Notes: generated by a model from the sequence alone, not told the origin. Positions 1-9,971 are shown, counted from the first letter of the stretch. The stretch: DNA of 64,000 bases from Dehalococcoidia bacterium (GCA_022828105.1 JAJEJC010000008.1:62001-126000); one strand, 5' to 3'. Translations and numbers: made by a program.

Positions 1-144
1 CGGTGACGGTGGCGCGTCGTGAGACACGGCAGTGGTAGGCGGAGTCGTCGGAGGGTCAGCGAGTGGAGGAGTTGGTGGGTCGGTTGTTGGGCTAGAGGTC
101 GCGGAGGGTGCGGTCGATGCGGCGGAGGGCGTTGGTGATGGTGA
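1..144. other. Window edge, no supported gene
   Basis: The first 144 bases are G-rich on the plus strand and hold no reading frame with a start that I can support. They are downstream of the aspartic protease-like gene that ends at 145. The segment may be its 3' flank or the end of a gene cut by the window edge. Confidence 0.4.
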
Positions 145-630
145 TCAGGCGGGGGTGGCTTCGGTGAGGGTGACCGTGGGTGGGTTGTAGGAGAGGGCGA
201 GGTCGAAGTAGCGGAGGACGTCACAGCCCAGCAGGCTGGGCATCTCCCAGTTGCTGACGGGAGTCGGTTGTGGACTTGAGGGTCGTGCGACGAGGACTGG
301 CAGGTCGATGCTCAGCGGCGCGCCGCGATCGTCCCGAAACGTGAGAGTCGCCGAGCGGATCACGAACCCGCTTGCATCGCCGCTGATCCCGTACAGATCG
401 AAACGCCCGGCGTCTCGTTCGAAGTCGATGCGGTGATAAGCATCGCCGAGGAGAATGCGCGCGTCCGTCGGGGTAAGCAAGGTGTAGTCGGCGCCCGTGT
501 CGATGTGCAACTCCAGCGGCGCGCTTCGGTCACCAATGCGTGCCGAGGCTGCGACGACAGGTCGCATCACGTCGCCGAGCAGCGCGTGAAACGGTTCTTC
601 GTAAAGGAAAATGCCGGGGATCGTCGCCAC
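145..630 (-). CDS. Retropepsin-like aspartic protease domain protein
   Basis: The 161-residue product carries the motif LHIDTGADYTLL near residue 43, the Asp-Thr-Gly signature of retropepsin-like (clan AA) aspartic proteases, followed by the usual hydrophobic beta-strand pattern. One catalytic Asp per chain implies a homodimer. The start is GTG at 630, which shares its G with the TAG stop of the upstream gene (TAGTG), so the two are almost certainly translationally coupled. No signal peptide is seen, so it probably acts in the cytoplasm. Substrate unknown. A non-proteolytic retropepsin-fold binding protein is the main alternative. Confidence 0.7.
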   Translation of the reverse strand: MATIPGIFLYEEPFHALLGDVMRPVVAASARIGDRSAPLELHIDTGADYTLLTPTDARILLGDAYHRIDFERDAGRFDLYGISGDASGFVIRSATLTFRDDRGAPLSIDLPVLVARPSSPQPTPVSNWEMPSLLGCDVLRYFDLALSYNPPTVTLTEATPA

Positions 631-929
631 TAGGGGTTCCGACCGCCGGGAAGAAACGACGCCGCGTATGAGTGGCGCGAAGCTGGCCTCACGAAGTGGT
701 GATACGCGGCGTTGCGTTGCCGGTCGGGCAGGGATTCTCTGGCGGCGAGCATGTCGGCGGGATTATCGAATGTGCGGATCGTTTGGCCGTCGTAGATCAG
801 GATCCACTTGCCGCGAAGTTGCTCGGCCAAGTCCTGCTGCCGATCGCGCCAACAGGAGGCATTGCGCTCGAACTCGGCGAGTTGTGCGCACTGGGCTGCG
901 GCGTCGGGCGCAGGAGGGCTGCTGACCAC
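630..929 (-). CDS. DUF5678-like small protein
   Basis: This 99-residue protein has a core GKWILIYDGQTIRTFDNPAD (residues about 40-59), which resembles the short DUF5678 domain. The C-terminal half continues with an Arg/His-rich tail. Start is GTG at 929. It overlaps the next gene, a retropepsin-like protease, by one base. Adjacency of such small domains to retropepsin-like proteins suggests they work as a pair, but function is unknown. It contains two Cys (residues 14 and 26) of no obvious motif. Confidence 0.6.
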   Translation of the reverse strand: MVSSPPAPDAAAQCAQLAEFERNASCWRDRQQDLAEQLRGKWILIYDGQTIRTFDNPADMLAARESLPDRQRNAAYHHFVRPASRHSYAASFLPGGRNP

Positions 930-989
930 TTGGAGGCTCCGTTCTCTTGACGCCGATGCTAGCCCACTTCGCCGATTCTGCGCAGCGTC

Positions 990-995
990 TACACT
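990..995 (+). promoter_or_regulatory. Possible -10 box before LLM gene
   Basis: TACACT lies 43 bases upstream of the ATG at 1039, with a weak TTCGCC (968-973) 16 bases before it. It fits a sigma-70 type promoter for the monooxygenase gene, giving a short leader that contains the GGAGGAG ribosome site. By-eye call only. Confidence 0.3.
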
Positions 996-1038
996 GGCGG
1001 GACTGAGTTGGCGCGCGTCTGCGATGGAGGAGTTTTCG

Positions 1039-2274
1039 ATGAAGTTTCACTGGTTCAACCTGATGCCCTGGCCGCATTTGCCGGATGATTTCCGGGAGAC
1101 GAATCGGTCCGTGTGGGTCGATGTTGACTCGCGGCTGTACGACCCGGTGGAGGGCCACCGCGTGTACAACGAGTACCTCGATCAGCTCGAGTACGCGGCG
1201 TCGCTGGGCTACGACGGTATCGGCGTCAACGAGCATCACCAGAACGCCTACGGGATGATGCCCTCGCCGCAGATCATGGCGGCCTCGCTGGCACGGCGGA
1301 CGCAGGACGTGACGTTGCTGCTGCTGGGCCAGTCGATTGCGCTGTACAACCCGCCGACCCGCGTGGCGGAGGAGATGGCGATGCTTGACGTGATGTCGGG
1401 CGGTCGGCTGGTGGCGGGTTTCCCGGTCGGCACGTCGATGGACGACAACTTCTGCTTCGGCTCGAATCCGGCAACACTGCGCGACAAGTACCGCGAGAAC
1501 CACGATCTGATCCGCCGCGCCTGGGAGGATCCCGAGGTCTTCTCGTGGAACGGCGAGTACAACAAGATTCGCTACGTCAACCTCTGGCCGCGTCCGATCC
1601 AGCAGCCGCCGCCGATCTGGATTCCGGGCGGCGGCTCGGTCGAGACGTGGGACTTCTGCGCCGAGATGGGCTACAACTACTCGTACCTGTCCTTCAACGG
1701 CTACGTCCGCGGCGAGGCGCTGATGCAGGGCTTCTGGAACCGCCTGGGCGAGCTGGGCGTCGATTTCAACCCGTTCCAGGGCGCGTTCGCGCAGCAGATC
1801 GTGGTCGCCGAGACCGACGATCAGGCGGAGCAGATGTACACCGAGCACATGCAGTACTTCTTCGACAAGTGCCTGCACGTGTATCCCGGCTACGCCGACG
1901 CTCCGGGCTACCGGACCGAGAACACGATCCGCGCCGGCCTGCGAGCGGGCGGCGCGCAAGGTCTGGGCGTGGCGCACACGCTGTCGTGGGACGACTGGGT
2001 GCGCGAGGGCTACATCGTGGCCGGCTCGCCCGACTCGGTGACCGAGCAGATCGAAGCGCTGGCGACGAAGCTGCAGGTCGGCCACCTGGTCTGTCTGCTG
2101 CATGTCGGCGATATGCCGGACGACAAGTGCCGCGCCTCGACGAAGCTCTTCGCCGAGCAGGTGATGCCTCGGGTCAAGCACATCTGGGACGACTACGAGG
2201 ATCACTGGTCGCCGAAGCCGGTCGGGTCGCAGCAGGTCGCGACGCCGGCGCCGGTGCTCTCCGGGGCGAACTAG
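1039..2274 (+). CDS. LLM class flavin-dependent oxidoreductase
   Basis: A 411-residue member of the bacterial luciferase-like monooxygenase family (TIM barrel using FMNH2 or F420). The N-terminal strand MKFHWFNLMPWPHL, the segment GYDGIGVNEHHQN and the GGGSVETW strand are typical. I chose ATG 1039 because GGAGGAG lies six bases upstream; the in-frame ATG at 1024 precedes that site. The substrate cannot be read from sequence. It is followed by a second, distinct LLM gene at 2464, separated by a palindromic repeat. Such enzymes oxygenate or desulfurise small organic molecules and are greatly expanded in some Chloroflexota. Confidence 0.9.
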   Translation: MKFHWFNLMPWPHLPDDFRETNRSVWVDVDSRLYDPVEGHRVYNEYLDQLEYAASLGYDGIGVNEHHQNAYGMMPSPQIMAASLARRTQDVTLLLLGQSIALYNPPTRVAEEMAMLDVMSGGRLVAGFPVGTSMDDNFCFGSNPATLRDKYRENHDLIRRAWEDPEVFSWNGEYNKIRYVNLWPRPIQQPPPIWIPGGGSVETWDFCAEMGYNYSYLSFNGYVRGEALMQGFWNRLGELGVDFNPFQGAFAQQIVVAETDDQAEQMYTEHMQYFFDKCLHVYPGYADAPGYRTENTIRAGLRAGGAQGLGVAHTLSWDDWVREGYIVAGSPDSVTEQIEALATKLQVGHLVCLLHVGDMPDDKCRASTKLFAEQVMPRVKHIWDDYEDHWSPKPVGSQQVATPAPVLSGAN

Positions 2275-2295
2275 CCGACTTGCTCAGCCCGCTTC

Positions 2296-2394
2296 GGAGC
2301 CCCCCTCTGCCTTCGTCATCTCTCCCCGCAACGCGGGGGGAGAGAGTTGGATACGGGTGCGGGTGTGTCTCCGTCCGCAAAGCGGGGGGAGAGT
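2296..2394. repeat. REP-like palindromic repeat, copy 1 (degenerate, with a half copy)
   Basis: This intergenic stretch carries a C-rich arm, a short GCCTTCGTC element and a CTCCCCGC/GCGGGGGGAG hairpin, then a second partial copy at 2371-2394 with an AAGCGGGGGGAGAG arm. It belongs to the interspersed family also found near 4450, 6259, 36034, 38805 and 61718. The small hairpin is imperfect here (GCC opposite GTC). It may act as a transcription terminator or mRNA stabiliser behind the upstream LLM gene. Confidence 0.75.
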
Positions 2395-2463
2395 GTTGCG
2401 TGTGTGGCGGCGCTATCCTCGTCGGGTAGGACTCTACGGACTCAGTGAACGGATGGCGCGACC

Positions 2464-3705
2464 ATGTCCTGGCGACCCAAGCGCATGAAATTCGGGCTCT
2501 TCCTGGCCCCCTTCCACCACGTCGGCGAGCATCCGACGCTGGCGCTCCAGCGCGATGTGGAGCTGATCGAGCATCTCGACGACCTCGGCTATGACGAGGC
2601 GTGGATCGGCGAGCACCACTCGTTCGCGCGGGAGATCATCTCGAATCCGATGATCTTCATCGCAGCACTGGCGGAGCGAACCAAGCACATCAAGCTGGGC
2701 ACGGGCGTCGTCTCGCTGCCGTATCACAATCCGCTGATGATCGCGGACGACCTGCTGCAGCTCGACCACATGACTCGCGGCCGGGTGATGCTGGGCGTGG
2801 GTCCGGGCGCGTTGACGTCGGACGCGGTGCAGATGGGGATCGAGCCGACGACGCAGCGCTCGCGGATGGCGGAGGCGTTCGAGGCGATCGTGAAGCTGGC
2901 CCGCAGCGACGAGCCGGTGACGATGGAGACGGACTGGTTCTCGCTGACCGAGGCGCGGCTGCAAATGGCGTGGTACTCGGATCCGCATCCCGAACTTGCC
3001 GTCGCGGTGATCGTGACGCCGTCGGGCCCGCAGCTCGCAGGCACGCACGGCGCGAGTCTGCTCTCGGTGGCGGGCGCGGACTCGGACCGGATGCAGAACG
3101 TCTGGGAGTGGTACGAGGACGCGGCGGCCGAGAACGGTCACGAGGTCTCGCGCAAGACCTGGCGCGTGGTCACCGCAATCCATATCGCCGAGTCGCGGGC
3201 GCAGGCGATCGATGACGTGCGGGCCGGATTCCTCAAGCGCGCCTACGTCGGCGATGTCCGCGATCCGGGCCGCCGCGGCGGGATTGCGCTGCAGATGGCC
3301 GACACGATCGAGGAAGCGATCGACAAGAACATGGTGATCGTGGGATCGCCGGAGGACGCGATTGATCAGATCGAGGCGCTGCACGAGCGCTCGGGTGGGA
3401 TCGGCGGACTGCTGGGCATGCACCACGAGTGGGCGTCGACCGAGGCGACGAAGCGCAGCTTCGAGTTGCTGATGCGCTACGTCGCGCCGAGATACCAGGG
3501 TCAGCTCGACCGGCTGGTGGCGTCGCGCGACTTCGTCGAGGATCGCCAGCTCGACATCTTCGGGGCCGGCGCGAAGGCGATGGCCAAGGCCTTCCAGGAC
3601 GCAGGCAAGGAGCTGCCGCCCGAGTTCCAGCAGGCGGCCGCAGCCGGCAACGGCGCGGAGGCAGCTAGCGAGGCCGAAGCGGAAGCAGAACCGGTCGCAG
3701 ATTAG
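2464..3705 (+). CDS. LLM class flavin-dependent oxidoreductase
   Basis: A 413-residue luciferase-like monooxygenase. Diagnostic segments are MKFGLFLAPFHH, GYDEAWIGEHHS, LGTGVVSLPYHNP and ITRGRVMLGVGPG-like text. The C-terminal 40 residues are Ala/Glu-rich (AAAAGNGAEAASEAEAEAEP) and probably disordered. Start is ATG 2464; the ATG at 2485, which begins the conserved first strand, is an alternative. It resembles the limonene monooxygenase/alkanal monooxygenase subgroup more than the F420-dependent ones, but substrate is unknown. It follows another LLM in the same direction, though the two are only distant paralogs. Confidence 0.9.
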   Translation: MSWRPKRMKFGLFLAPFHHVGEHPTLALQRDVELIEHLDDLGYDEAWIGEHHSFAREIISNPMIFIAALAERTKHIKLGTGVVSLPYHNPLMIADDLLQLDHMTRGRVMLGVGPGALTSDAVQMGIEPTTQRSRMAEAFEAIVKLARSDEPVTMETDWFSLTEARLQMAWYSDPHPELAVAVIVTPSGPQLAGTHGASLLSVAGADSDRMQNVWEWYEDAAAENGHEVSRKTWRVVTAIHIAESRAQAIDDVRAGFLKRAYVGDVRDPGRRGGIALQMADTIEEAIDKNMVIVGSPEDAIDQIEALHERSGGIGGLLGMHHEWASTEATKRSFELLMRYVAPRYQGQLDRLVASRDFVEDRQLDIFGAGAKAMAKAFQDAGKELPPEFQQAAAAGNGAEAASEAEAEAEPVAD

Positions 3706-3732
3706 GCTGCGCTGCGCCTGTGCCCTCCCGAT

Positions 3733-3767
3733 CTCTTCTCCCTCGGGGAGCGGGTTAGGGTGAGGGC
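3733..3767. repeat. Short palindromic repeat merging into a ribosome site
   Basis: CTCCC-TCG-GGGAG followed by CGGGTTAGGGTGAGGG resembles a dispersed intergenic repeat seen in many bacterial genomes. Here its GTGAGGG tail sits immediately before the ATG at 3768 and would serve as the Shine-Dalgarno sequence of the thiamine pyrophosphokinase gene. Confidence 0.5.
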
Positions 3768-4433
3768 ATGCAAGCCGTCGTTGCCCTGGCCGGCGAGATC
3801 CACGATTCTCCCTTGGTCCGCAGTGCGCTCGGCGGGGCGGGGCTGATCGTTGCGGCCGACAGCGGAGCGAATCGTCTACGCGGGCTTGGTGTGCTGCCCC
3901 ATGCGGTGATTGGCGATCTCGATTCGCTCCAGGGCGACGACCTGTTCCATCTCAAGTCCGTCGGCGTGGAGTTTGCGCCGCATCCCGCACCCGAACAGCG
4001 GACGGACGGCGATGTCGCCATTGAGTATGCGCTGCAGCAGGGCGCGACGAGCATTGTGGTCGTGGGGCTGTTCGGCGGTCCGCGCTACGACCACGCGGTG
4101 GCGAACCTGTACCTGTTGACGCATCCCGGTCTGCGGCAGATTCCGGTCTGGACGGTCGACGGCTGGACGGCGCTGACGGTGCTCAACGGCGACGGCGTGT
4201 CGGAGACGCACTTCCACGGCCACGTGGGAGATTATGTGAGCATCACGGCGGTCAGCGAGCGAGTCGCGGGGATCACGACGGTGGGGCTGAAGTGGCCGCT
4301 CACCGATGCGACGTTCACCCGCGGGATGAACGAAGGCACGTCGAACGAATTGATCCACGAACGGGCGATGATCCGGATCGGCGAGGGGACAGCGTTTGCC
4401 TCGCATCACTTTCGGACTGAACGATTGCCGTAG
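3768..4433 (+). CDS. Thiamine pyrophosphokinase (thiamine diphosphokinase)
   Basis: The 221-residue protein follows the TPK pattern: VAADSGANRLRGLGVLPHAV near residue 28, IGDLDSLQGDD near 48, a TDGDVAIEYAL segment and GLFGGPRYDHAVANLYLL. In TPKs the Asp residues of DSGAN, GDLDS and TDGD bind Mg2+ and ATP, and GGRxDHxxAN closes the active site. It would convert thiamine to thiamine diphosphate in the cytoplasm. Its length matches the family. No other thiamine genes are nearby. The gene is convergent with the metallohydrolase at 4512. Confidence 0.85.
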   Translation: MQAVVALAGEIHDSPLVRSALGGAGLIVAADSGANRLRGLGVLPHAVIGDLDSLQGDDLFHLKSVGVEFAPHPAPEQRTDGDVAIEYALQQGATSIVVVGLFGGPRYDHAVANLYLLTHPGLRQIPVWTVDGWTALTVLNGDGVSETHFHGHVGDYVSITAVSERVAGITTVGLKWPLTDATFTRGMNEGTSNELIHERAMIRIGEGTAFASHHFRTERLP

Positions 4434-4449
4434 CAGAGCGCATCGACTT

Positions 4450-4502
4450 CGGAGCACCCCTCTGCCTTCGGCATCTCCCCCCGCTGCGCGGGGGGAGAAG
4501 GG
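4450..4502. repeat. REP-like palindromic repeat, copy 2
   Basis: The copy lies between convergent genes. It contains CCCCTCT, a perfect small hairpin GCC-TTC-GGC, then CTCCCCCCGC-TGC-GCGGGGGGAG with a ten-base stem. The loop of the main hairpin is TGC, whereas other copies have TTC or TCC, so stems are conserved and loops vary. It could terminate transcription from both sides. Confidence 0.85.
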
Positions 4503-4511
4503 ATCGTCGCG

Positions 4512-5819
4512 TTAGGGGTTGAACACATCGCGCATGCCGTGGCGGCTGGAGGAGGCGGCGAAGGAGAAGATGCCTCGGGCCATGGAGGAGTCCTGCTCGT
4601 TGGCGCGGGCGTCGTAGATCTCCGAGCGCAGCTCGTGGACCTCGGGACTGTTGGGTGCAGCGAGCGCCGCGCCTTCGATCAGGTGACAGGCCATCTGCAG
4701 GTTGCCATTGTCCATGTGGGCGCGGGCGCGCTCCATGACCGGCTCGAGGCCTCCGGCGAGCGTGACCCACTCGGCGGCCTCGGCCGAGCGGGGCGCGGGC
4801 AGCAGACGGTCGGGCTCGCCCTCGTACCAGCCGGCGAAGTAGCGCCAGACCGAGTGCACGATGAACTCCGGATGGTCGTAGGCCGAACTCAGCCAGGGCT
4901 TGCTGAGCAAGTCCTCGGGCATCTCAATCTCGTGCAGGATGCGATCCAGCGTGTAGCCGAGGTTCATCATCGCCAGGGTCTGGTTCTCGATCGATTCGAG
5001 CAGGTCAGCGGTGTCGGTGAGCGCCTCGGCTATGCGCTCGGCGCCAAAGATCGGGAAGCCGTGTCCAGGCGACATGACCTCTGCGCCCTTGCCCGCCATC
5101 TGGCGCAGTCCGGCGGCCCACTCGCCGGCCCAGCGCTGGGCCTTCTGCGGATTGCCCGCGTTGGGCACGGCCCAGATGAACAGGTCGCCGGGGAAGAGCC
5201 ACTTCTTCTCGGGAATCCAGGTCCAGGCGGCGTCCTCGGTCTCGCCGCGCGTGTGGGTGACCTCGAAGGTGAGGTCGCCGACCGAGAAGCGGATCTGGTC
5301 GTCGAAGGTCACGTCGGGATAGCGGAACTCGTCAGGCCAGGGCAGGCGAACCAGCATCGCGTCCATGCCCGGACGGATGAACTGTCGCGAGTTGATCGCC
5401 GTGTTGTAGCCGACGGTGCGCTTGTAGCGGTCGAAATGCGCGGGAATGTGCCGCTGTCCATAGACGGTCGGCCGCGACTGCCCCTGCGATTCGGCCTCTT
5501 CGTCGAAGCGCCCGACGCCGAAGATGTGGTCGACGTGGTGGTGGGAGAAGACCGCCGAGCGCAGCGCCGTGTCGGGCCGCCAGGCGCGGACGGAGTTGTA
5601 GAGGCCCTCGGCGTCGCGGGCGGTGCCGGTGTCGAGCATGACCAGGCCGTCGCCGGTGTCGATCGTGTTCATCGACGCCGCCGACTTGATGTAGAGGAAG
5701 CCGTCGTCGAGTTCCTCGGCCTCGCGGTTGTTCCAGGGCGCCGTCACGGGGTGCGCGTCGTGAACGACGTCAATCTCACCGCGCCAGAGTCGGTCGCAAT
5801 AGTCTCGAAGGTCGGGCAT
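4512..5819 (-). CDS. MBL-fold metallohydrolase, alkylsulfatase-like
   Basis: A 435-residue metallo-beta-lactamase fold protein with the binuclear zinc motif HHHVDH (after VFS, near residue 97), a later THTRGETEDA segment, PGDLFIWAVPNAGNPQKA and MSPGHGFPI. The C-terminal part (ALAAPNSPEVHELRSEIY) looks like the alkylsulfatase dimerisation helix region. The family hydrolyses alkyl sulfates or related esters. ATG at 5819 is chosen because AGAGGAG lies just upstream; the more upstream in-frame start lacks a site. No secretion signal is evident. Substrate remains uncertain. Confidence 0.8.
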   Translation of the reverse strand: MPDLRDYCDRLWRGEIDVVHDAHPVTAPWNNREAEELDDGFLYIKSAASMNTIDTGDGLVMLDTGTARDAEGLYNSVRAWRPDTALRSAVFSHHHVDHIFGVGRFDEEAESQGQSRPTVYGQRHIPAHFDRYKRTVGYNTAINSRQFIRPGMDAMLVRLPWPDEFRYPDVTFDDQIRFSVGDLTFEVTHTRGETEDAAWTWIPEKKWLFPGDLFIWAVPNAGNPQKAQRWAGEWAAGLRQMAGKGAEVMSPGHGFPIFGAERIAEALTDTADLLESIENQTLAMMNLGYTLDRILHEIEMPEDLLSKPWLSSAYDHPEFIVHSVWRYFAGWYEGEPDRLLPAPRSAEAAEWVTLAGGLEPVMERARAHMDNGNLQMACHLIEGAALAAPNSPEVHELRSEIYDARANEQDSSMARGIFSFAASSSRHGMRDVFNP

Positions 5820-5888
5820 CGCATTGCTCCTCTGTGTGCTACTCCGCTCCAGTGAGCGCATGGTCGCGGCGTGAATCGGCTTTCGTCG

Positions 5889-5894
5889 TAAGAT
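5889..5894 (+). promoter_or_regulatory. Possible -10 box for fmdB-like gene
   Basis: TAAGAT lies about 50 bases upstream of the ATG at 5946, in the 126-base gap between the divergent metallohydrolase and fmdB-like genes. It would give a short leader that includes the GGGAGG ribosome site. Confidence 0.35.
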
Positions 5895-5945
5895 ATGACC
5901 GACAACACCCAGGACTCACCAGATCCTCACGGGAGGAACGATCTT

Positions 5946-6248
5946 ATGCCCATGTACGAGTACAAGTGCCCGGCCTGCACCAGCGTCTTTGACGTGCTGG
6001 CCAAAATGGGTCAGGCGCCGGAAGCGCCTCAGTGCCCCGACTGCGACGACGGTCACGGGGCGCGCGTCTTCGGCGCCGGCGTCGCGATTCACACCGGATC
6101 ATCGTCTTCTTCGTTCGACGACTTCGACATGGGCGACATGGGCATGCCGGACATGGGCATGGGCATGGGCGGTCACGGCCACGATCACGGGCACGGACAC
6201 AGCCACGACGACTTCGGCATGGACGACTTCGGGATGGACGGCTTCTAG
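5946..6248 (+). CDS. FmdB-family zinc-ribbon protein with His/Met/Asp-rich tail
   Basis: The 100-residue protein starts MPMYEYKCPACTSVFDVL, the FmdB zinc-ribbon signature, with a second pair CPDC about 25 residues later. After residue 60 the chain is almost entirely Met, Gly, Asp and His (HGHDHGHGHSHDD near residue 80), unusual for the family and likely metal-binding. ATG 5946 has GGGAGG nine bases upstream; the in-frame ATG at 5895 would add 17 nonconserved residues. FmdB-like proteins are thought to be regulators or small metal proteins. The next gene encodes a SodX-like peptidase. Confidence 0.85.
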   Translation: MPMYEYKCPACTSVFDVLAKMGQAPEAPQCPDCDDGHGARVFGAGVAIHTGSSSSSFDDFDMGDMGMPDMGMGMGGHGHDHGHGHSHDDFGMDDFGMDGF

Positions 6249-6258
6249 GCGATCCGCA

Positions 6259-6312
6259 GTCCCCTTCTCCCCCGCTCCGCGGGGGAGATGCCGAAGGCAG
6301 AGGGGGCTCCCC
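6259..6312. repeat. REP-like palindromic repeat, copy 3 (reverse orientation)
   Basis: Inverted relative to copies 1, 2, 5 and 6: CTCCCCCGC-TCC-GCGGGGGAG, then the small hairpin GCC-GAA-GGC and AGAGGGGGCTCC. It fills the space between the fmdB-like gene and the signal-peptidase-like gene. Confidence 0.85.
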
Positions 6313-6330
6313 GGTCTCCCAACACCCGCC

Positions 6331-6624
6331 ATGCTCTACTTCCTCCGAGTCCAGGGCGACTCGATGTCGCCGACGCTGCGCAACGGCAATCGATTGCTCG
6401 GTCTGACGCCGCGAATCGTCCCTGTACGGCCGGGGCGCGTCATCGCCTTCCGGCGAGACGGCGAGCTGTACCTCAAGCGGGTGCTCTCGAAAGAGGGCGC
6501 GGGCTGGTTTGTGGTCGGCGACAATCCGTCGCGCAGCACCGACAGCCGGCGCTTTGGGCCGGTGCCGGAGTCGTCGGTCGAGGCGGTCGCGGTGTGCCGG
6601 CTGATACCGCCAGGCTGGCTGTAG
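6331..6624 (+). CDS. Small S26 signal-peptidase-like protein (nickel-SOD maturation protease-like)
   Basis: This 97-residue protein carries VQGDSMSPTLRNGN with the nucleophilic Ser near residue 12, and DGELYLKRVLSKEG with the general-base Lys about 40 residues later, then VVGDNPSRSTDSRRFGPV. This is the S24/S26 peptidase core without a long membrane anchor. Its size and motif spacing match the proteases that process nickel superoxide dismutase (SodX). No sodN is visible in the window. There is no clear ribosome site before ATG 6331, where the palindromic repeat ends. Confidence 0.75.
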   Translation: MLYFLRVQGDSMSPTLRNGNRLLGLTPRIVPVRPGRVIAFRRDGELYLKRVLSKEGAGWFVVGDNPSRSTDSRRFGPVPESSVEAVAVCRLIPPGWL

Positions 6625-6633
6625 CCGACTTAA

Positions 6634-8412
<1,779 letters not shown>

Positions 8413-8433
8413 TCCGACACTTCGGCAACTACC

Positions 8434-8462
8434 AAACAGGCCGCCCGTTGGGCGGCCTGTTT
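8434..8462 (+). terminator. Rho-independent terminator after groL
   Basis: AAACAGGCCGCCC and GGGCGGCCTGTTT form a perfect 13-base stem with a GTT loop, ending in TTT. It lies 22 bases after the groL stop and, being A/T-flanked on both ends, could also work in the opposite direction. Confidence 0.93.
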
Positions 8463-8513
8463 GCGTGGTCACGGCCGCAACCGGTGATTAACGATCCGGA
8501 TCGCTTAGACGAA

Positions 8514-8519
8514 TACGCT
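8514..8519 (+). promoter_or_regulatory. -10 box for a leaderless pyk transcript
   Basis: TACGCT is exactly six bases upstream of ATG 8526. That spacing puts the transcription start at or next to the start codon. The same TANNNT-N6/7-start pattern occurs at nine other genes here. Confidence 0.5.
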
Positions 8520-8525
8520 GGAGCC

Positions 8526-9971
8526 ATGACCGCCCGACGCCGAGCCAAGATCGTCGCCACGCTCGGACCGGCGTCCAGCGATCCCGACACGGTGCGTGAA
8601 CTCGTACAGGCCGGACTCGACGTGGCGCGGATCAACTTCTCTCATGGCGACGAAACGTCGTGGTCTCGGGCCGTGGCATCGGTCAGAAGCGCGCAGCGCG
8701 AGACAGGCAAGCCGATTGCGATCATGGGCGATCTGCAAGGGCCCAAGATCCGGATCGGCTCGCTGCCGGAGCCAACCGAGATCGCACGCGGAGAGCAAGT
8801 CGACATCGTCACCGGCGCCGATGCCGTTGGCCAGCCGGTCAACGGCGGGGCGTTGACGCTGAGCTGTTCCTACGCCGCGCTGGTCGATGAGGTTGAGATC
8901 GGCGACCGCATCTACTTACGCGACGGCGAACTCGACCTGCGCGTCGAGGCGATCGACGGCGCCAGGATCGTGACCACCGTACGCGGCGGTGGACTGTTGA
9001 CGCCTCGCGCCGGATTGCACGCACGCGGGGGCGGTCGGCAACTCCCGGCCCTGACCGAGCAAGACCGCGCCCATGTGCGCCTGGCCGTCGAGCACGGCTT
9101 CGACTTCCTCGCGCTCTCCTTCGTCCGCAGCGCCTTTGACCTCGCCGAGGCGGAAAGCGCCGTCCACGCCGCCGGCGGCGAGATTCCCCTGATCGCCAAG
9201 ATTGAAACCGTGTCCGCCATCGAAGACCTCTCAGCCGTGATCGCCGCCTCGGACGGCGCGATGGTCGCCCGCGGCGACCTGGGCGTCGAGGTCGGGCCCG
9301 CCGACGTGCCGATCGCGCAGCGGCGGATCATCACCGCCGCCGGACGGGCCATGATTCCCGTGATCATCGCTACACAGATGCTGGAGTCGATGACGACGCG
9401 CCAGCGGCCAACGCGGGCGGAGGCCTCGGATGTGGCCAACGCGGTCTGGGACGGCGCCGATGCGTTGATGTTGTCGGGTGAGACGGCTGTTGGGCGGCAC
9501 CCGGTCGAGGTGGTGGCGATGATGGATGGCATCATCCGTACGGCCGAGCAGAGCGATCCGCAGCGCGCCGCGCGATCGGTCGAGTTGAGCAGCGACACGG
9601 CTAGGACGATTAGCCAGGCGGTCGCGACGGCGGTCGAGCAGCACCCGCAGGTCAAGGCGGTGATCGTGTTTACGATGTCCGGACGCTCGGGGCGCTTGCT
9701 GTCGCAGGTGCGGTTGCCGGTGCCAACGGTCGTGCTGGCGCCGTCGGAGACGGTGCTGCAGCGGATGGCGCTGAGCTGGGGCGTGGATCCCCGTCATTGC
9801 GATCCGCCATCGACGATTGAGCGAATGCTCGAGGATGTCGAGTTTGCCGCGATCACCGAACTCGGACTGTCGGAGGGCGACTCGGTGGTTGTGACCGGCG
9901 GTCTGCCGCTCGGTCAGGGCGAACCCACCAACTTCCTCAAGCTGCACAAGGTGCCGCCGCCGATATCCTGA
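8526..9971 (+). CDS. pyk: Pyruvate kinase
   Basis: The 481-residue protein begins with MTARRRAKIVATLGPASS, the conserved first strand. It then shows MGDLQGPKIRIG, LIAKIETVSAI (catalytic Lys region), VARGDLGVEVG and TQMLESM (substrate and cation site), and an alpha/beta C-terminal domain. It converts phosphoenolpyruvate and ADP to pyruvate and ATP in glycolysis. Start was set at ATG 8526, dropping 26 codons of upstream open frame that run through the groL terminator. Length is normal for bacterial enzymes without the extra PEP-utilising domain. Confidence 0.96.
   Translation: MTARRRAKIVATLGPASSDPDTVRELVQAGLDVARINFSHGDETSWSRAVASVRSAQRETGKPIAIMGDLQGPKIRIGSLPEPTEIARGEQVDIVTGADAVGQPVNGGALTLSCSYAALVDEVEIGDRIYLRDGELDLRVEAIDGARIVTTVRGGGLLTPRAGLHARGGGRQLPALTEQDRAHVRLAVEHGFDFLALSFVRSAFDLAEAESAVHAAGGEIPLIAKIETVSAIEDLSAVIAASDGAMVARGDLGVEVGPADVPIAQRRIITAAGRAMIPVIIATQMLESMTTRQRPTRAEASDVANAVWDGADALMLSGETAVGRHPVEVVAMMDGIIRTAEQSDPQRAARSVELSSDTARTISQAVATAVEQHPQVKAVIVFTMSGRSGRLLSQVRLPVPTVVLAPSETVLQRMALSWGVDPRHCDPPSTIERMLEDVEFAAITELGLSEGDSVVVTGGLPLGQGEPTNFLKLHKVPPPIS

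Noticed and set aside
94-147. Out-of-frame continuation after the retropepsin-like gene that reads ITITNALRRIDRTLRDL
   Set aside because: It might mark a frameshifted C-terminus or the end of another gene, but it is too short to support either.
8448-8525. Upstream extension of pyruvate kinase by 26 codons
   Set aside because: The extension runs through the groL terminator and is not conserved; ATG 8526 begins the conserved strand and has a -10 box at six bases.
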